In this document: positions 36,570 to 48,850 of the stretch, piece by piece
Position numbering within the stretch: position 1 is the first letter of the stretch
Layout of the letters: every line of letters starts with the position of its first letter
Origin: Coriaria nepalensis
Taxonomy: Eukaryota > Streptophyta > Magnoliopsida > Cucurbitales > Coriariaceae
Length of the DNA stretch: 64,000 bases
Reading direction: 5' to 3'
NCBI GenBank assembly: GCA_027186245.1
Contig: CP114487.1
Location: forward strand, 9,791,001 to 9,855,000
Notes under the pieces: model-generated
The model's database searches: none
Told to the model about the DNA's origin: nothing
The model's input: the letters and a program-made list of their open reading frames with translations, nothing else
Made by a program: the position numbers and the translations under genes

Positions 36570-37390
36570 AGAGTGTTGGATTTCTTGGATTTATTATTTC
36601 TTATAATGGAGTCGAAGCAGAGCCTGAAAAGATTAAAGCCATTGTCGAATGGCCCGAGCCTCAAAATGTGCATGATGTGAGGAGTTTCCATGGATTGGAA
36701 ACCTTCTACATGAGGTTTATATGCAATTTCAGCACGATTATGGTACCCCTAAGTGTTTGAAATCCAAAAATCTTATTTGGACAGCAGCTGCTTAGAAGGC
36801 ATTTGAGGAGATTAAAGATAAAATGACCCAAGCATCCGTGTTAAAATTACCCGATTTTGACCAAATATTTGAAGTAGCAAGTGATGCTTCTTATGTGGGC
36901 ATTGGAGGTATATTGAGTCAAGAGGAACATCCTATAGCTTTCTTTAGTGAAAAACTAAATGAAGCTCGAAAAGTGTACTCCACGTATGACTTAAGAGTTT
37001 TACGCATTGATACAAACTCTTAAACATTGGCGCCCTTATCTTCTTCATCGGGAATTTATACTTTACCCTGACCATGATTCATTAAAGCACATAAATTCAC
37101 AAAATAAATTAAGTGCCAGAGCAAAGTGGGTAGATGTGTTGCAGCAGTATTCGTTTATCATAAAACACAAGTCAGGGGTTGAGAACAAGGTTGCAGATGC
37201 CTTAAATAGGAGGGGACATGTGTTGCTTTCATTTTCCGCCAATATCACAGGTCTTGAAAGAATTAAAGAACAATATATAAGAGATGTGGATTTTGGAAAA
37301 GTCTGGAGCAAAGTGAATGAACAACCAAGAGGTTCTATGCCTGACTTCCTTTTGCAGGATGATTTCTTATTTAAAGGAATAGGACATTAG
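36570..37390 (+). mobile_element. Ty3/gypsy polymerase fragment (RT end and RNase H)
   Basis: Plus-strand remnant with [20 protein letters not shown] then [20 protein letters not shown] (end of reverse transcriptase), then LPDFDQIFEVASDASYVGIG, RKVYSTYD, a frameshift, and LKHWRPYLLHREFILYPDHD with HKSGVENKVADALNRR (RNase H and connection). Several frame breaks and no LTRs mean it is inactive. Its orientation is opposite to the host DCL-like gene. Confidence 0.85.
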
Positions 37391-38506
37391 GATTTTGACT
37401 TTCAAAGAAACTTAATAGGGGTGATTCCATTCTTGATTGAGAGAGATTCTCAATATCATCATTTGGTGGTTTACTGAGATTTTAAACTCCGTAAAGTGCA
37501 TCACTTCTATTGTTATGCATAGTCACTTCTATTGACCATCTTCCTTAGACTTATCATTAAGGCTCATCGGATGCATGAATACATCCTGAAGACAAATTGG
37601 ATGGGCAATTCGATCCTTTGGATAGTTGGAAACTAAACGTTTTTGAATCAGAGGCCTTCAAGCAAATATTTCGTAAAAGAGCAGCTAAGTGAAATTAAAG
37701 TAGTCTTATGAATATATACCTAACCAAAAGAAGAGGTCTGGTGATATTATATGAATCTTATAAAAATTTATGCATATAAAAAACTTACCATGATAATGTC
37801 ATGTCCACAGCCAATTTTATCGTCTGAATGCGGATGATAGGCAAGAAGCTTCTCGACCACAGCTTTCTGATATTCAGCTGTTAGGGGTTCCCCATCCAGA
37901 TGCCTAGCATCAATATTAGTATTATTTAGGAGACAGATGCAAATTGTCTAAGGCCTGACAGAAATCATGAATCAAACTGTTTACTGCATATTCAAAGTGC
38001 ATATTGAGACAATAAGCACGAACTCAGGACACATCCAAATTTGACTAAACTGCAATGTATTGCAGTCAGCTGAAAGAGAGGTAAAGCTTCCACGCATTCC
38101 AGTTATCAGAAACTTCTGATTCAAGACTATTGTTCCTATCTCTGCTCGTTCATTTTTTTTCTGAGAAACATAACGCATACTTCGAAAAGATGACTAACCT
38201 GGTCGCGTGAAGAATCTCTTTGGCGAGGAAGGTAATTGGCTCGATATCCTTAAGAATCTCCTCCTCGTTATCCTTCCATTTCCGGTAATCAGGATCGTCC
38301 CATTGAGTATTTTGAAGCGAGTTCTTAGCACTCGAGACCACGGTGGAGTAGTTCGCAGAGAATACAAACTCGTCGGCTCGATTCAACTCGGTCGTGGCTG
38401 TGGACCACAACCGAGAAGCTGGCGCGAAGATACCTGCAGCGAGCCTTCAATGGCGGACTCCAAGGCGGAGGAGAGGATGGCCTCTGAACAGCAGAGAAGC
38501 GGCCAT

Positions 38507-39460
38507 AGTTCGGGTTCGTATGAAAGTGAGCAATGAAGTCTATCGCGGACCGCGGACCATGGTCCATGGTAACTGACTCGAGTGAACGAGTCTCTCCTTT
38601 TGTGAGATTAAAATCGTAAATTGGCCTCTTGGAATTTGGATGACCGCTCCAAAATTGGGTTCGCCCCAAATTTTCAGTTGGTTCTGAAGGCGGTAATTTT
38701 GACTTTAGGTTGGGCTCCTGTCAAGCTGCATAGCCCACTTCCACTAGCCCAGCCCACATTTGGAGTTCTATTCATTGATATTCATATACTCGCGGTAGTT
38801 GGCAGTTGTATATGTTAAATCAATTCTTCCTTTTTAAAGTGAAATAATAAATACGATTACAATTTTCATTTGGCTTTCTTTCATGTTTGTTATATTTATT
38901 TTTGGATAGTTAAAATGGTTTTTATTTCGATGGTAAAAAGTCAAGACTGAAAAAAAGGTCGAAATTCGGGAGCACGAGAAACGTGATTTCTATAAGTGAC
39001 GATCAAAATTGATCCGATCGAATAAGAAATAATTTTTTTAGAATTATTTATTATATAAATTTAAATTATTTATTTTTAAATTTTTAAATTTTTTTTTTAC
39101 TTTTTATATTAACAATGATTTGATTGATCTAAATATAAATCCTCCGATTCAAAAACCGGGAGAGATAACGTCGGAAACGGACGGCCAAGATCGATAGTTC
39201 ACGAAAACCACATGAGGACGCCTACTTCCTCTGTTAACGACTATTCCATACATAATAAACACATGACATAAGAAAGGCAAAATTTCTGGCGAAAAAAGAG
39301 GGAAAAAAAAAAAGAAGGCAAAGTGAAAATAAATTTCAAATCCGTCGTCCGAAACCACATGGAATCTGAGAAGTCTGCGGGACGTTCCGAGCGTTTCCAT
39401 GCTTCGATGCTGTGCTGCGTAGGATAACAAATCTGAGGTCGCAGAGCTCAACCGCCCTGT
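38507..39460. other. Divergent promoter region between DCL-like and SKIP2 genes
   Basis: About 950 bp between divergently oriented genes. It is strongly AT-rich at about 38820-39130 with no other gene visible. It should hold both 5' UTRs and promoters. Confidence 0.55.
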
Positions 39461-41089
39461 ATGGGCCAGTCATCTTCGACGGCAGCAATCTCCAGCCGCC
39501 GTGAAAGCAGCAACCATAGCTTTAGATCTATGAACAAAGCAACGGCCCTGCTCTCCCCGATGCACCTGCAGGAAACCGACGACTTTCAGGAAGTCTTTGA
39601 CGGACTTCCCGATTATACCTCCGAGATTCCTGATGAGTGCTTGGCTTGCATCTTCCAATCGCTCGGCTCTGCCGACCGGAAGCTATGCTCGCTTGTTTGC
39701 AGGCGGTGGCTAAACGTCGAAGGACGGAGCCTTCACCGTCTCTCCCTCAACGCCCAATTGGATCTCCTTCCAATGATTCCTTCCCTATTTTCTCGCTTCG
39801 ATTCCGTCACCAAGCTCGCTCTCAAATGTGACCGCAGATCTGTGAGCATAGGAGACGACGCCATCATCCTCATATCTTTACGATGCAGGAATTTGACTCG
39901 CTTGAAGCTCCGTGGATGCCGTGCACTCACCGATGAATGCTTGGCTGTTTTCGCCAAGAATTGCAAAGGTCTGAAGAAGCTATCCTGCGGATCTTGTCCG
40001 TTTGGAGCCAAAGGAATGAACGCAGTTCTCGATAATTGCTCTTCTCTTGAAGAGTTATCCGTGAAGAGGCTCCGTGGCATGACCGAATCAGCTTCAGAAC
40101 CTATTGGACCAGGTGTGGCTGCATCATCGCTTCAAAAGATCTGCTTAAAAGAGCTCTACAATGGACAATGTTTTGGCCCACTCATAATCGGTGCCAAAAA
40201 ACTTAGGAGTTTAAAGCTTTTTCGCTGCTCTGGAGACTGGGATAGGCTGCTTCAGATGATAGCAGACCGAGTCACTGGTCTGTCTGAAATCCACCTTGAG
40301 AGGCTTCAGGTTGGTGATACTGGCCTGGCGGCAATTTCAAACTGTTTGGATCTGGAAATTCTGCACCTTGTCAAGACTCTAGAGTGCACAAATACAGGCC
40401 TTGTGCAGGTTGCAGAGCGGTGCAAGCTCTTGAGGAAGCTCCATATCGATGGATGGAAGGCAAATAGGTTAGGCGATGAAGGCCTAGTTGCTGTTGCAAA
40501 GAACTGCCTTAATCTACAGGAATTGGTTCTCATTGGAGTAAATCCCACAAAGACGAGCTTGGAGGCTTTGGCCTCTAATTGCCTGAATCTAGAAAGATTA
40601 GCATTATGTGGAAGCGATACAGTTGGTGATGCGGAAATCTCATGCATTGCCGCAAAATGCATTGCATTGAAGAAGCTCTGTATTAAGAACTGCCCTGTGT
40701 CAGATCATGGTATAGAAGCCCTTGCAGAAGGGTGCCCAAATTTGGAGAAAGTGAAGGTAAAGAAATGCAGAGTAACAACTGAAGGTGCAGATTCATTGAG
40801 GGCAAGTAGGGGATCGGTTGCTGTGAATTTGGATACTGGTGAGGTTGAAAATCCCGACAGGATTGCAAGTGATGGTGGTGTACAAGATAATGGTGTTGAT
40901 TTGCCATCCTTGCCGATCCAAGCTGGGCCGAGTATAGCATCTAGTAGCAGTGGAAGATCATTGTCCTTTAAGTCAAAATTAGGGCTACTATTGGCTGGGA
41001 AGAGTATAGTTGCTTGCACGTTGAGAAGGTGGTCAGGTGGTAATAATGCCGCCCTCGGAGTGATTCAACATGAGAGAAGTTGGAGTTGA
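39461..41089 (+). CDS. SKIP2: SKIP2/VFB-type F-box LRR protein
   Basis: Single-exon gene, 542 residues, matching the Arabidopsis SKIP2/VIER F-BOX (VFB) group (about 520-530 residues). The F-box at about residues 51-92 (YTSEIPDECLACIFQSLGSA, KLCSLVCRRWLNVEGRSLHR) binds the SKP1 subunit of an SCF ubiquitin ligase. About a dozen cysteine-containing leucine-rich repeats follow to about residue 445 (for example RCRNLTRLKLRGCRALTDEC and NCLNLERLALCGSDTVGDAE) and should bind the substrate, which is unknown. VFB proteins have been linked to auxin-related growth and lateral root formation. The N-terminus MGQSSS fits an N-myristoylation site (Gly2, Ser6), suggesting membrane association. The C-terminal tail is Ser-rich with SFKSKLGLLLAGKSIVACTL. 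The start is the first ATG in an otherwise closed frame. Confidence 0.95.
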   Translation: MGQSSSTAAISSRRESSNHSFRSMNKATALLSPMHLQETDDFQEVFDGLPDYTSEIPDECLACIFQSLGSADRKLCSLVCRRWLNVEGRSLHRLSLNAQLDLLPMIPSLFSRFDSVTKLALKCDRRSVSIGDDAIILISLRCRNLTRLKLRGCRALTDECLAVFAKNCKGLKKLSCGSCPFGAKGMNAVLDNCSSLEELSVKRLRGMTESASEPIGPGVAASSLQKICLKELYNGQCFGPLIIGAKKLRSLKLFRCSGDWDRLLQMIADRVTGLSEIHLERLQVGDTGLAAISNCLDLEILHLVKTLECTNTGLVQVAERCKLLRKLHIDGWKANRLGDEGLVAVAKNCLNLQELVLIGVNPTKTSLEALASNCLNLERLALCGSDTVGDAEISCIAAKCIALKKLCIKNCPVSDHGIEALAEGCPNLEKVKVKKCRVTTEGADSLRASRGSVAVNLDTGEVENPDRIASDGGVQDNGVDLPSLPIQAGPSIASSSSGRSLSFKSKLGLLLAGKSIVACTLRRWSGGNNAALGVIQHERSWS

Positions 41090-41718
41090 TTCGCTCTGCT
41101 GCATTTTACTCGGAGCATTGTACTGTTGTTGTCTTTCCTTGATCATTCTGTCATTTATGTATCTAGTTATATTCTCTAAAACTTCTCATATTTTTCTGTA
41201 AGGTTCAATCTTGAATCATCTTAAATGGAAATGAATATTCTTATGTTGGACTGAATTGTTAAATGTGTTTTATGATACATCGTATAAATTAGTTACAGCG
41301 CTGGCTAATTTGTTTGTGTACTTATAAGGTATTCGTGAAAGGTGGTTGTTCGTCTCAGCCATCCTACTTTTTTCTTATGAACATAAACAGTCTAAAATCT
41401 GAACTCTATATGTCCATCAGCCACAGTTTACCCAGTTAAGGATTGAGATAAGAACTAATAGTTCTTTATCTGAATGAACTTTGAGCCCAACTCTTACGTG
41501 ATTAAACCAATGAATGAGACAATGATTATTCCTATTACAAATCAAACAACTTGGTATTTGCTGAATAAACAAAGCTAATCATTGACGAGTGTCTAATAGG
41601 AACTAGAAACTTTTCTCCGAGCATCAACGACTTGTATTGCAATAAAAACTCCGTTGTACTGAAGCTTCTCAAGGTATAACTTGACTTGGCAAGCTTATGT
41701 AAGCAAAGTCTTGTTTAT
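41090..41718. other. Intergenic, convergent 3' ends
   Basis: Lies between the convergent SKIP2 (+) and MPDU1-like (-) genes. No gene is seen, and it should contain both 3' UTRs. Confidence 0.5.
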
Positions 41719-42102
41719 CTACTCTGTTTTCTTCTCTTTCTTAGCTTGTGGCTTCTGGTATAGAATTATCTGACTCAGGATGGTTCCATTTGTAACAATG
41801 CCAATCGCAGAGCCCATTATCACTGGAAAATGAATTTAAGGAAAACAACTTATCAAAATTATGCATAAGAAAGTAAAGCAGAAAGTAGCGGGCAGCGTAC
41901 GTGAGACATTAGAAAGGGTTTTCTTCAAGAAAATATATGTTGTTTTAGCAACAACTAATCAACCACTAGTTATATTGCTCAAAAAGTTTGAGGAAAGGTG
42001 AGTATACCGCTTAATGGAGCTTTTTCTTGAATACTCGTGAAAACCCTCACTGCAACAGAAAAAGAAATAGAGCGTGGATTAATATGCCTGACCACTCTAT
42101 CC

Positions 42103-42138
<36 letters not shown>

Positions 42139-43616
42139 GTTGCCTTAAGATGTAAACTTACCCATTGAACCTGCAAAATTCATGAAGCTTGTTAAGAAGC
42201 TAAGCTCCCCTGTACTTTTGTTCTGCCCAGAGAAATGTTACTCATCAACATAAGCAAAAGTTAAAAGGCATGAAACAGTATGAATTGGTAACCCACATGA
42301 AAGTTCCGCTAGTAATATCCTGTATTTACTATCATCGCACAAAACCTTTTAAGTTTCAACTTACAGAAAAGTTTGCCCATATTTGTGGGATCCTAGCAAA
42401 GAGGAAAATTGCATGTTGGGATGCCTGAAATATGAGTTTCACATCAAAAAGTGCAAGATTAATAAAAAATTATACGAGAAGAGCAGATGAAAAAGAAAAA
42501 GAAAGAAAAAAGAAAAAGAAAAAAAGAACTGCTGCTACTCACATATAAAGCTTCAAAGAGGACAGGGTCAATTTGACCAGCTAAGATTGTTGGTGCGACA
42601 CCACAATACCTACAAGACCACTTGTTAAGGCATAAAGTACCAACCTTTCGTGTTGCACAATGAAATATAAGGGGAAAAAAAAGCACAACTCAGAGAATCA
42701 TAAACAATTGGGATACAGTAATGCTTTCATCCATGTCTTTGCACCGATGGGCTGTGAGAAATAGTAGATTATGGCAATAAGAACAATAGCTGTAACAAAC
42801 AAATGAAATATGTCAGATCATTTGAGATTGAAAAAACAGCTTTTCATTTCATAGTGGAAGGTGAAATGAGTCAAAACTGAAGGATATCAGTCAGAATGAG
42901 AAAACAGGAATAACCAGTAGAGACAAACGTTAGTCAATCTGGTCGGATTTCGTTTTCTCGGCAAGGAGGGGTATGAAAAGGCAAAATAATCACGAATGAA
43001 AGAAAATCAAAGAGGCTTGAACATGCCTTGAATCAAAAGAAATGCCAATTCTCCATAAGCTGAAAATGGAAGTCCTTTGTTGAGACAATATGCCAATGCA
43101 ATAGTGTAACCCACAACCTCCAGTTCGAAGGAAATAACACTTAGACCTCTGATGCTTCCATGTTTCCAAATCTTCATTATCTGCAATTTCAGACACAAGC
43201 ATTCTTCCAAGTCGTTACGATTGAACATGCAAAAGATTAATCGGATAGATGTAACTTACAAGCATTGAATCCCTAATCATTGTAAAACCTACAGTGAAAA
43301 ATAAATATTAAGGTCCTAAGAACCTTTCGCACAACCACAGCCTACAAAAGTGAGAGACTAGACAAGCTAAAAATCCGAATTTCAATAATCACAAAGGCTT
43401 CAAAGAAACACACATATACATGTCGTAATAAATAAATAAAATCACATAAGTAAAGAAAAAATTGCATACCTGTGGGACTTTGACGGTGGTAGACGCGGCG
43501 ACGATGCAATAACCGAGGAGCTTGGAGACGAGGGGCAGCAAACAGTCCTTTTCCGGGAACTGTCCATGACGGAGAGAACCTAGGGCACAACTCAAATCAA
43601 TACCGAAGTATTCCAT
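41719..43616 (-). CDS. MPDU1: Mannose-P-dolichol utilization defect 1 (MPDU1) homologue
   Basis: Eight exons on the minus strand: 43616-43470, 43180-43027, 42789-42717, 42609-42543, 42424-42365, 42222-42162, 42049-42008 and 41822-41719. Phases close throughout and give 235 residues, the usual family length. MPDU1/Lec35 is an ER membrane protein of the PQ-loop family needed for use of dolichol-linked mannose and glucose in glycosylation. Both PQ-loop regions are clear: [21 protein letters not shown] and [20 protein letters not shown], with [20 protein letters not shown] and [14 protein letters not shown]. The C-terminus KEKKTE fits a dilysine KKxx ER-retrieval signal. Intron 2 has a GC donor (CAAG|GCATGT), required for the frame to continue into [19 protein letters not shown] microsatellite sits in intron 6. 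Confidence 0.93.
42105..42138. repeat. CT microsatellite in an MPDU1 intron
   Basis: About 16 CT dinucleotides inside the sixth intron of the MPDU1-like gene, close to the acceptor side on the transcribed strand's complement. Confidence 0.85.
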
Positions 43617-44779
43617 CTTCGACTACCTGAGATCTATACGCCGGTGTAAGAGCAGCCAACGAAAACCTTCAAGCTGAATTCGGACTTGTATTTCGTACGA
43701 CGACTTGGATCAGGAACAAAGGGGCATCTTTTGTACCTGTACTTGTTATTCCTTTTGATTATTTTTAAAATCACATAATGGCCGGTATCTATTTTAAATT
43801 TACAATATGACCCCAGATTATCAGTTGTTATAATTTATGACCAAAATGAAGGAGAAAAAAAATTGATAAATTGAAAGAAAATTATCATTTACAATCATTG
43901 AATAATTTAAATTAGCAAATTGAATGGTGTGATTCATAAATGATATATTTTAAAGTCCAAGGAGAAAATGCAGTCTGCGCCAATTTGGGCTACAAGGAAT
44001 AATGATGCTGTGGCCAGTGGGTAGAGTTATGGGCCCAATTTCTAGCCCAGTGATGTATCCAAACAGATCCTTAACATAGCAGAAATATACAGATTGGCAG
44101 GCCTAAAAATCCACTAATTTCCTATCCAACTATTTAAAAATAATTATAAATAAATAATTTAAAAAAAAAAAAAAAAAAAAGCAAATTTCAAACAGTAACG
44201 TGGTATTTTTGGATCTTCTAAGGGGAAGAATGGTTAGTGACGTGTGTTACAATTTTCCGGATATTGAACCCCTTATTTTCCTTCTCCCTTCATTGTTTGC
44301 TTTGGAATCATTGAATAACTTGGCCCTTTTTTTCAACGCTTGGACCTCTCCCATAATTCTTTAATTATTATATTCTACAAGTCAAATGTAACAAAATAAT
44401 AATCATATTTTCATGTAATGTAATATACGATGAAGATTTGTTTAATATTCATGTAATAAAAATTTGTGTTTCCCTCTTTATACTTTCTTTTCTTTTTTCT
44501 TTTTTCTTTTTTCTTTTTCTTTTTTTCAACGCGGCGCGATATAGATTTGGGTTTTGAGTATTAGAAAGTCCAATGCTGGTGGGCCCTCTGCATCCGTTTT
44601 CAAACCAAAGCCCAACATAGGAAACGAGTAAAGAAAAGGAACGAGAGAGAGAGATGGGAAAGAAAAGAAAAGCATCCACCCATGTGACGGTGACGCAGCT
44701 TCCGGTATCCGGTAAAAGACGGACCGGTCTCCTGGCCCCACCTCCGCACTCGATTACTATTGCATTAAAAGGAGATAAA

Positions 44780-44785
44780 GGTCAA
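44780..44785 (-). promoter_or_regulatory. Candidate W-box upstream of the WRKY gene
   Basis: TTGACC on the minus strand, about 430 bp upstream of the WRKY start. TTGAC[C/T] is the binding core for WRKY factors, and WRKY promoters are often auto- or cross-regulated through it. Confidence 0.4.
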
Positions 44786-45094
44786 CCCTACCAGACTGTC
44801 TCCAACCAATTATCTCTCCTTTTTTTTTTTACCAAGTCTAATATCCAACGGCTTTTTGGCCAAAAAAAAATCCAACGGCTAATTTCCATCGCTTGTCTTC
44901 TGACCTTCTCTTCCTTGCCATTTTCATCCTCTCTCCAACAGGTTAAATTCACTTTTATGGGCCCTACGTAAAAGCAGACAAGTCAATAATACTGACAAGT
45001 TACGATACGTGGCACAGCCCCATTGCGTGATGACTTTGACGCCAGAAGGGGGACTTATCAGTTACCTGATGCCTTGCGTTTGGAGGATTTCAGT

Positions 45095-45100
45095 TTGACT
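45095..45100 (+). promoter_or_regulatory. Candidate W-box upstream of the WRKY gene
   Basis: TTGACT, about 115 bp upstream of the WRKY start codon, matches the W-box core. A related TTGACG lies at 45036-45041. Regulation by WRKY factors is inferred only. Confidence 0.45.
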
Positions 45101-45212
45101 CGAATCACTTGCCTCCTTTTATAATCCATCCTTCTCTCATATAATTAATATATATATATATATATATACGTTCCTCTAGCTCTCAATTTTTATATAATCA
45201 GCGCGGCGAGCA

Positions 45213-46516
<1,304 letters not shown>

Positions 46517-47007
46517 GTCAACAAATGGAACGGTCGGGAACAGTCGCTGTCGTGTTCAATCCTAGTCGGAAGCTAGCGCTATTAAGTAGTAGGGTTGATG
46601 AATGATATAGTCAACGATGAAAGAAAGGATTGGATTCTTAGCGGGGTGTTCTTTAGCTGCTAGCTTGTGAAAGTAAGAGAAAAAATAGGATTCCTTTCCT
46701 TTCCCATTGTATTTGTGGGTAGTTGATCCAAACAGAAAAAAAAAATACATTAAAACTTTTTTTCATATCTTAATCCATTTTCTTTAATATATAAAAAATT
46801 AATAAAATCATTGTAATTACTATAATGCCATCATCTTAATAAAGATTAAAAATTATGAAATTGCCCTCGTTGCAACGTGAAAGTAGGTGTTAGCTTCTTC
46901 TCTTATTTACGCTCAGAGATCTATTTCAATTTATCATCTTCAAATCCAATTTATAACTTCGAATTCATTTTTCATCACTTGTAAAACAATTCGATCTCTA
47001 AGCTTCC
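46517..47007. other. WRKY 3' flank
   Basis: 3' UTR and AT-rich DNA between the WRKY gene and the Mutator-like foldback element. No gene is seen. Confidence 0.5.
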
Positions 47008-47637
47008 CTCTACATTTCGTTTGCAAACTTTATAATCAAAAATTGAGAGCTTGAGAGCCCAAAACCGTTTGGGTAAGTTTCAAATTTCTAAACTTGATTT
47101 TGATTTCAAATTGATAGATAAAGCTAAACGAAACTTAAATGATTTTTATTAGTTGTATTTTGTTCGTATTATGCTTTGGATCCTACTTGCATTGGCCAAC
47201 TTTGAAATTTCGAAATTTATAAATCTGAGTTCGTATTGCTCGATGCCTTAAGGTATGAAGGGCATCGAGCAATTGAGTAATATAGACAAGATAAATATTA
47301 TGCCTTCATTGCTTCATTGCTCAATACCTTTCAGACCTTAAGGCATCGAGCAATCGAGTAATTATGACAAAAGTCTTGATTACTCGATTGCTTAATGCCT
47401 TGAAGTCTATAAGGGTATCGAGCAATCGAGTATTACTAAAATTTTTACATTTTAATCAAAAAAACTAATTTTCTTTATATATTTTTTTCTTTTATATAAA
47501 TGAAAATATTATTCGTAATGATATGATTTGATTGTGAATAGAAGGATAATGTGAACCTAAATGAGAAAAAGAATTTGTGATATTGGCATCAAAATAAGAC
47601 AAATGGATTAATTAGGGTTTCGATCAAATCTAATGTC

Positions 47638-47916
47638 ATGTATACCGAATTGTTGAAAGTTGTATATGATTCTATTAACGTAGATTGCAATGAGTTCGGG
47701 TTGCAACTATCATACAAGTTATCGAGTAAATTTTTGTCTTCCCCGCTATACATAAAAAAGAACGAAAGAGTGAAGGGGTTTTTCATGCACTTGCAATCTA
47801 AAGATGAAAAATTATCCTTGTACGTGAAGTTGATTATGAAGTGTGGAATGATTGCAATTGGTGATGATCGTCGTGAAGTTGATTATGATTCCGCCCATAA
47901 CTCTTCCAGCCTCTGA
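47638..47916 (+). pseudogene. MULE transposase N-terminal domain fragment
   Basis: A 92-residue open frame inside the left arm of the foldback element: YTELLKVVYDSINVDCNEFG, then LQLSYKLSSKFLSSPLYIKK, then RVKGFFMHLQSKDEKLSLYV. The pattern (a Leu-x-x-x-Val-x-x-x-Ile opening, an acidic NEF turn, the SP-x-YI-x-x-x-x-x-V block) resembles the ubiquitin-like N-terminal domain of plant Mutator-like transposases. The DDE catalytic core, zinc-binding and SWIM domains are absent, so it is a captured or decayed fragment. Confidence 0.5.
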
Positions 47917-48249
47917 TCAAGGTTATCCAATTTGTTTCATGATTTTGATATAATCAAACTTTTACCTTATTGTTTATCTATTATTATCTATTTTTATGAA
48001 AAAATTTCTTATATATTATGTTCGTAATATGATTATTTATCAATAAGTTTGCATTAATACCTTGACGTTTATAAATCGAGAGTTTTAGCATTATGTCACT
48101 TCATTCATGATTGTTCGATAGCTACCTGAAGAAAACCATCGAGCAATCGAGAACAAAATGCATAATACTAACACTTTTTCTAATTTCTCGATTGTTCTAT
48201 GACTCATTCTTAAATGAATCATTGAGCAATCTAGAAATTAGAACAGAGT

Positions 48250-48850
48250 GTTAGACACTTCTTTAAAGGTTTAGGGTTAAGATTTAAGATGAAATGTCTA
48301 ACACTTAGTATTTCTTAGGGTTTAAAACTTGTCTAAGACTTAAGATTTCTAGTTTATGGTTAATGTGAAAGGTTTTAGACATAGGGCTAAGGGTTTATGG
48401 TTAAGATGAAAGGATCAAAACTTAAGGTTTCGAGTTTAATATAAATTTTTTAGAACTAGAGTTTAGGGTTTAAATCGTAGAATTTAGGGTGTAAGTCTTA
48501 GGGTTATACATAATAGGTTTAATATTTAGGTTTTAGGGTTAATAAAAAAGGACATATGATTAAGATGAAAGGATCGAGTCTTAGGGTTTAAGATATATAG
48601 TTAATATGAAAAGTTTTAACACTTAAGATTTAAGGTTAGATGAAAAGACCAAGTCTTAGGGGTTAGGACTAAATCTTAGGGTTTAAGACATATCGTTAAT
48701 ATGAAAGGTTTAATACTTAGAGTTTAGGGTTTAGATAAAAATGATCAAGTCTTAGGGTTTAAGACATAGGACCAAGTCTCAAGATTTAATACTTAGGTTT
48801 AAGATGAAAAATTTAATTTTAAAATTTTCAAATGAAAGGTTTAATATGTA
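48250..48850. repeat. Degenerate TTAGGGTTT-rich repeats in the foldback centre
   Basis: Many imperfect copies of TTAGGGTTTAAG, spaced about 25-60 bp, such as GTCTTAGGGTTTAAGACAT. A mirrored set with AACCCTAA lies at about 49275-49450. The motif resembles the plant telomere repeat TTTAGGG, but copies are interspersed with other sequence (TTAATATGAAAGGTTT), so they look like a decayed satellite-like filler, not a telomere tract. Confidence 0.55.

Larger units (their letters stand above)
34920..38506 (-). pseudogene. DCL-like (DUF3223) gene, probably inactivated
   Basis: Three exons on the minus strand: 38506-38199, 37903-37789 and 35089-34920, with good splice sites. The product matches plant DCL-family (DUF3223) proteins, which are chloroplast or mitochondrial and act in rRNA maturation where studied. 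Recognisable blocks are DDPDYRKWKDNEEEILKDIE, EYQKAVVEKLLAYHPHSDDK, SRCLFVVRTDGGWIDFSYQK and DKYPSYAERFIREHFKLGSG. Two lesions are visible. The start frame MAASLLFRGHPLLRLGVRH runs into TGA at 38449-38447, where the rest of a transit-like peptide (RLAAGIFAPASRLWSTAT) continues in frame. In exon 3, one base is missing after VDRHPQ near 35074, shifting frame before RQSRC. The second intron (35090-37788) holds transposon debris. Sequence error or non-AUG initiation could rescue one lesion, hardly both. Confidence 0.7.
43617..45212. other. Divergent promoter region between MPDU1 and WRKY genes
   Basis: No gene is accepted here. An open frame starting near 44654 (MGKKRKASTHVTVTQL...) has no recognised family. 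The right part is the WRKY promoter, with candidate W-boxes and a TA microsatellite at about 45146-45168. Confidence 0.5.

Noticed and set aside
44654..44971. Open frame MGKKRKASTHVTVTQL...
   Set aside because: No family resemblance, it runs through poly-T and intergenic-like sequence, and it overlaps the WRKY promoter region.
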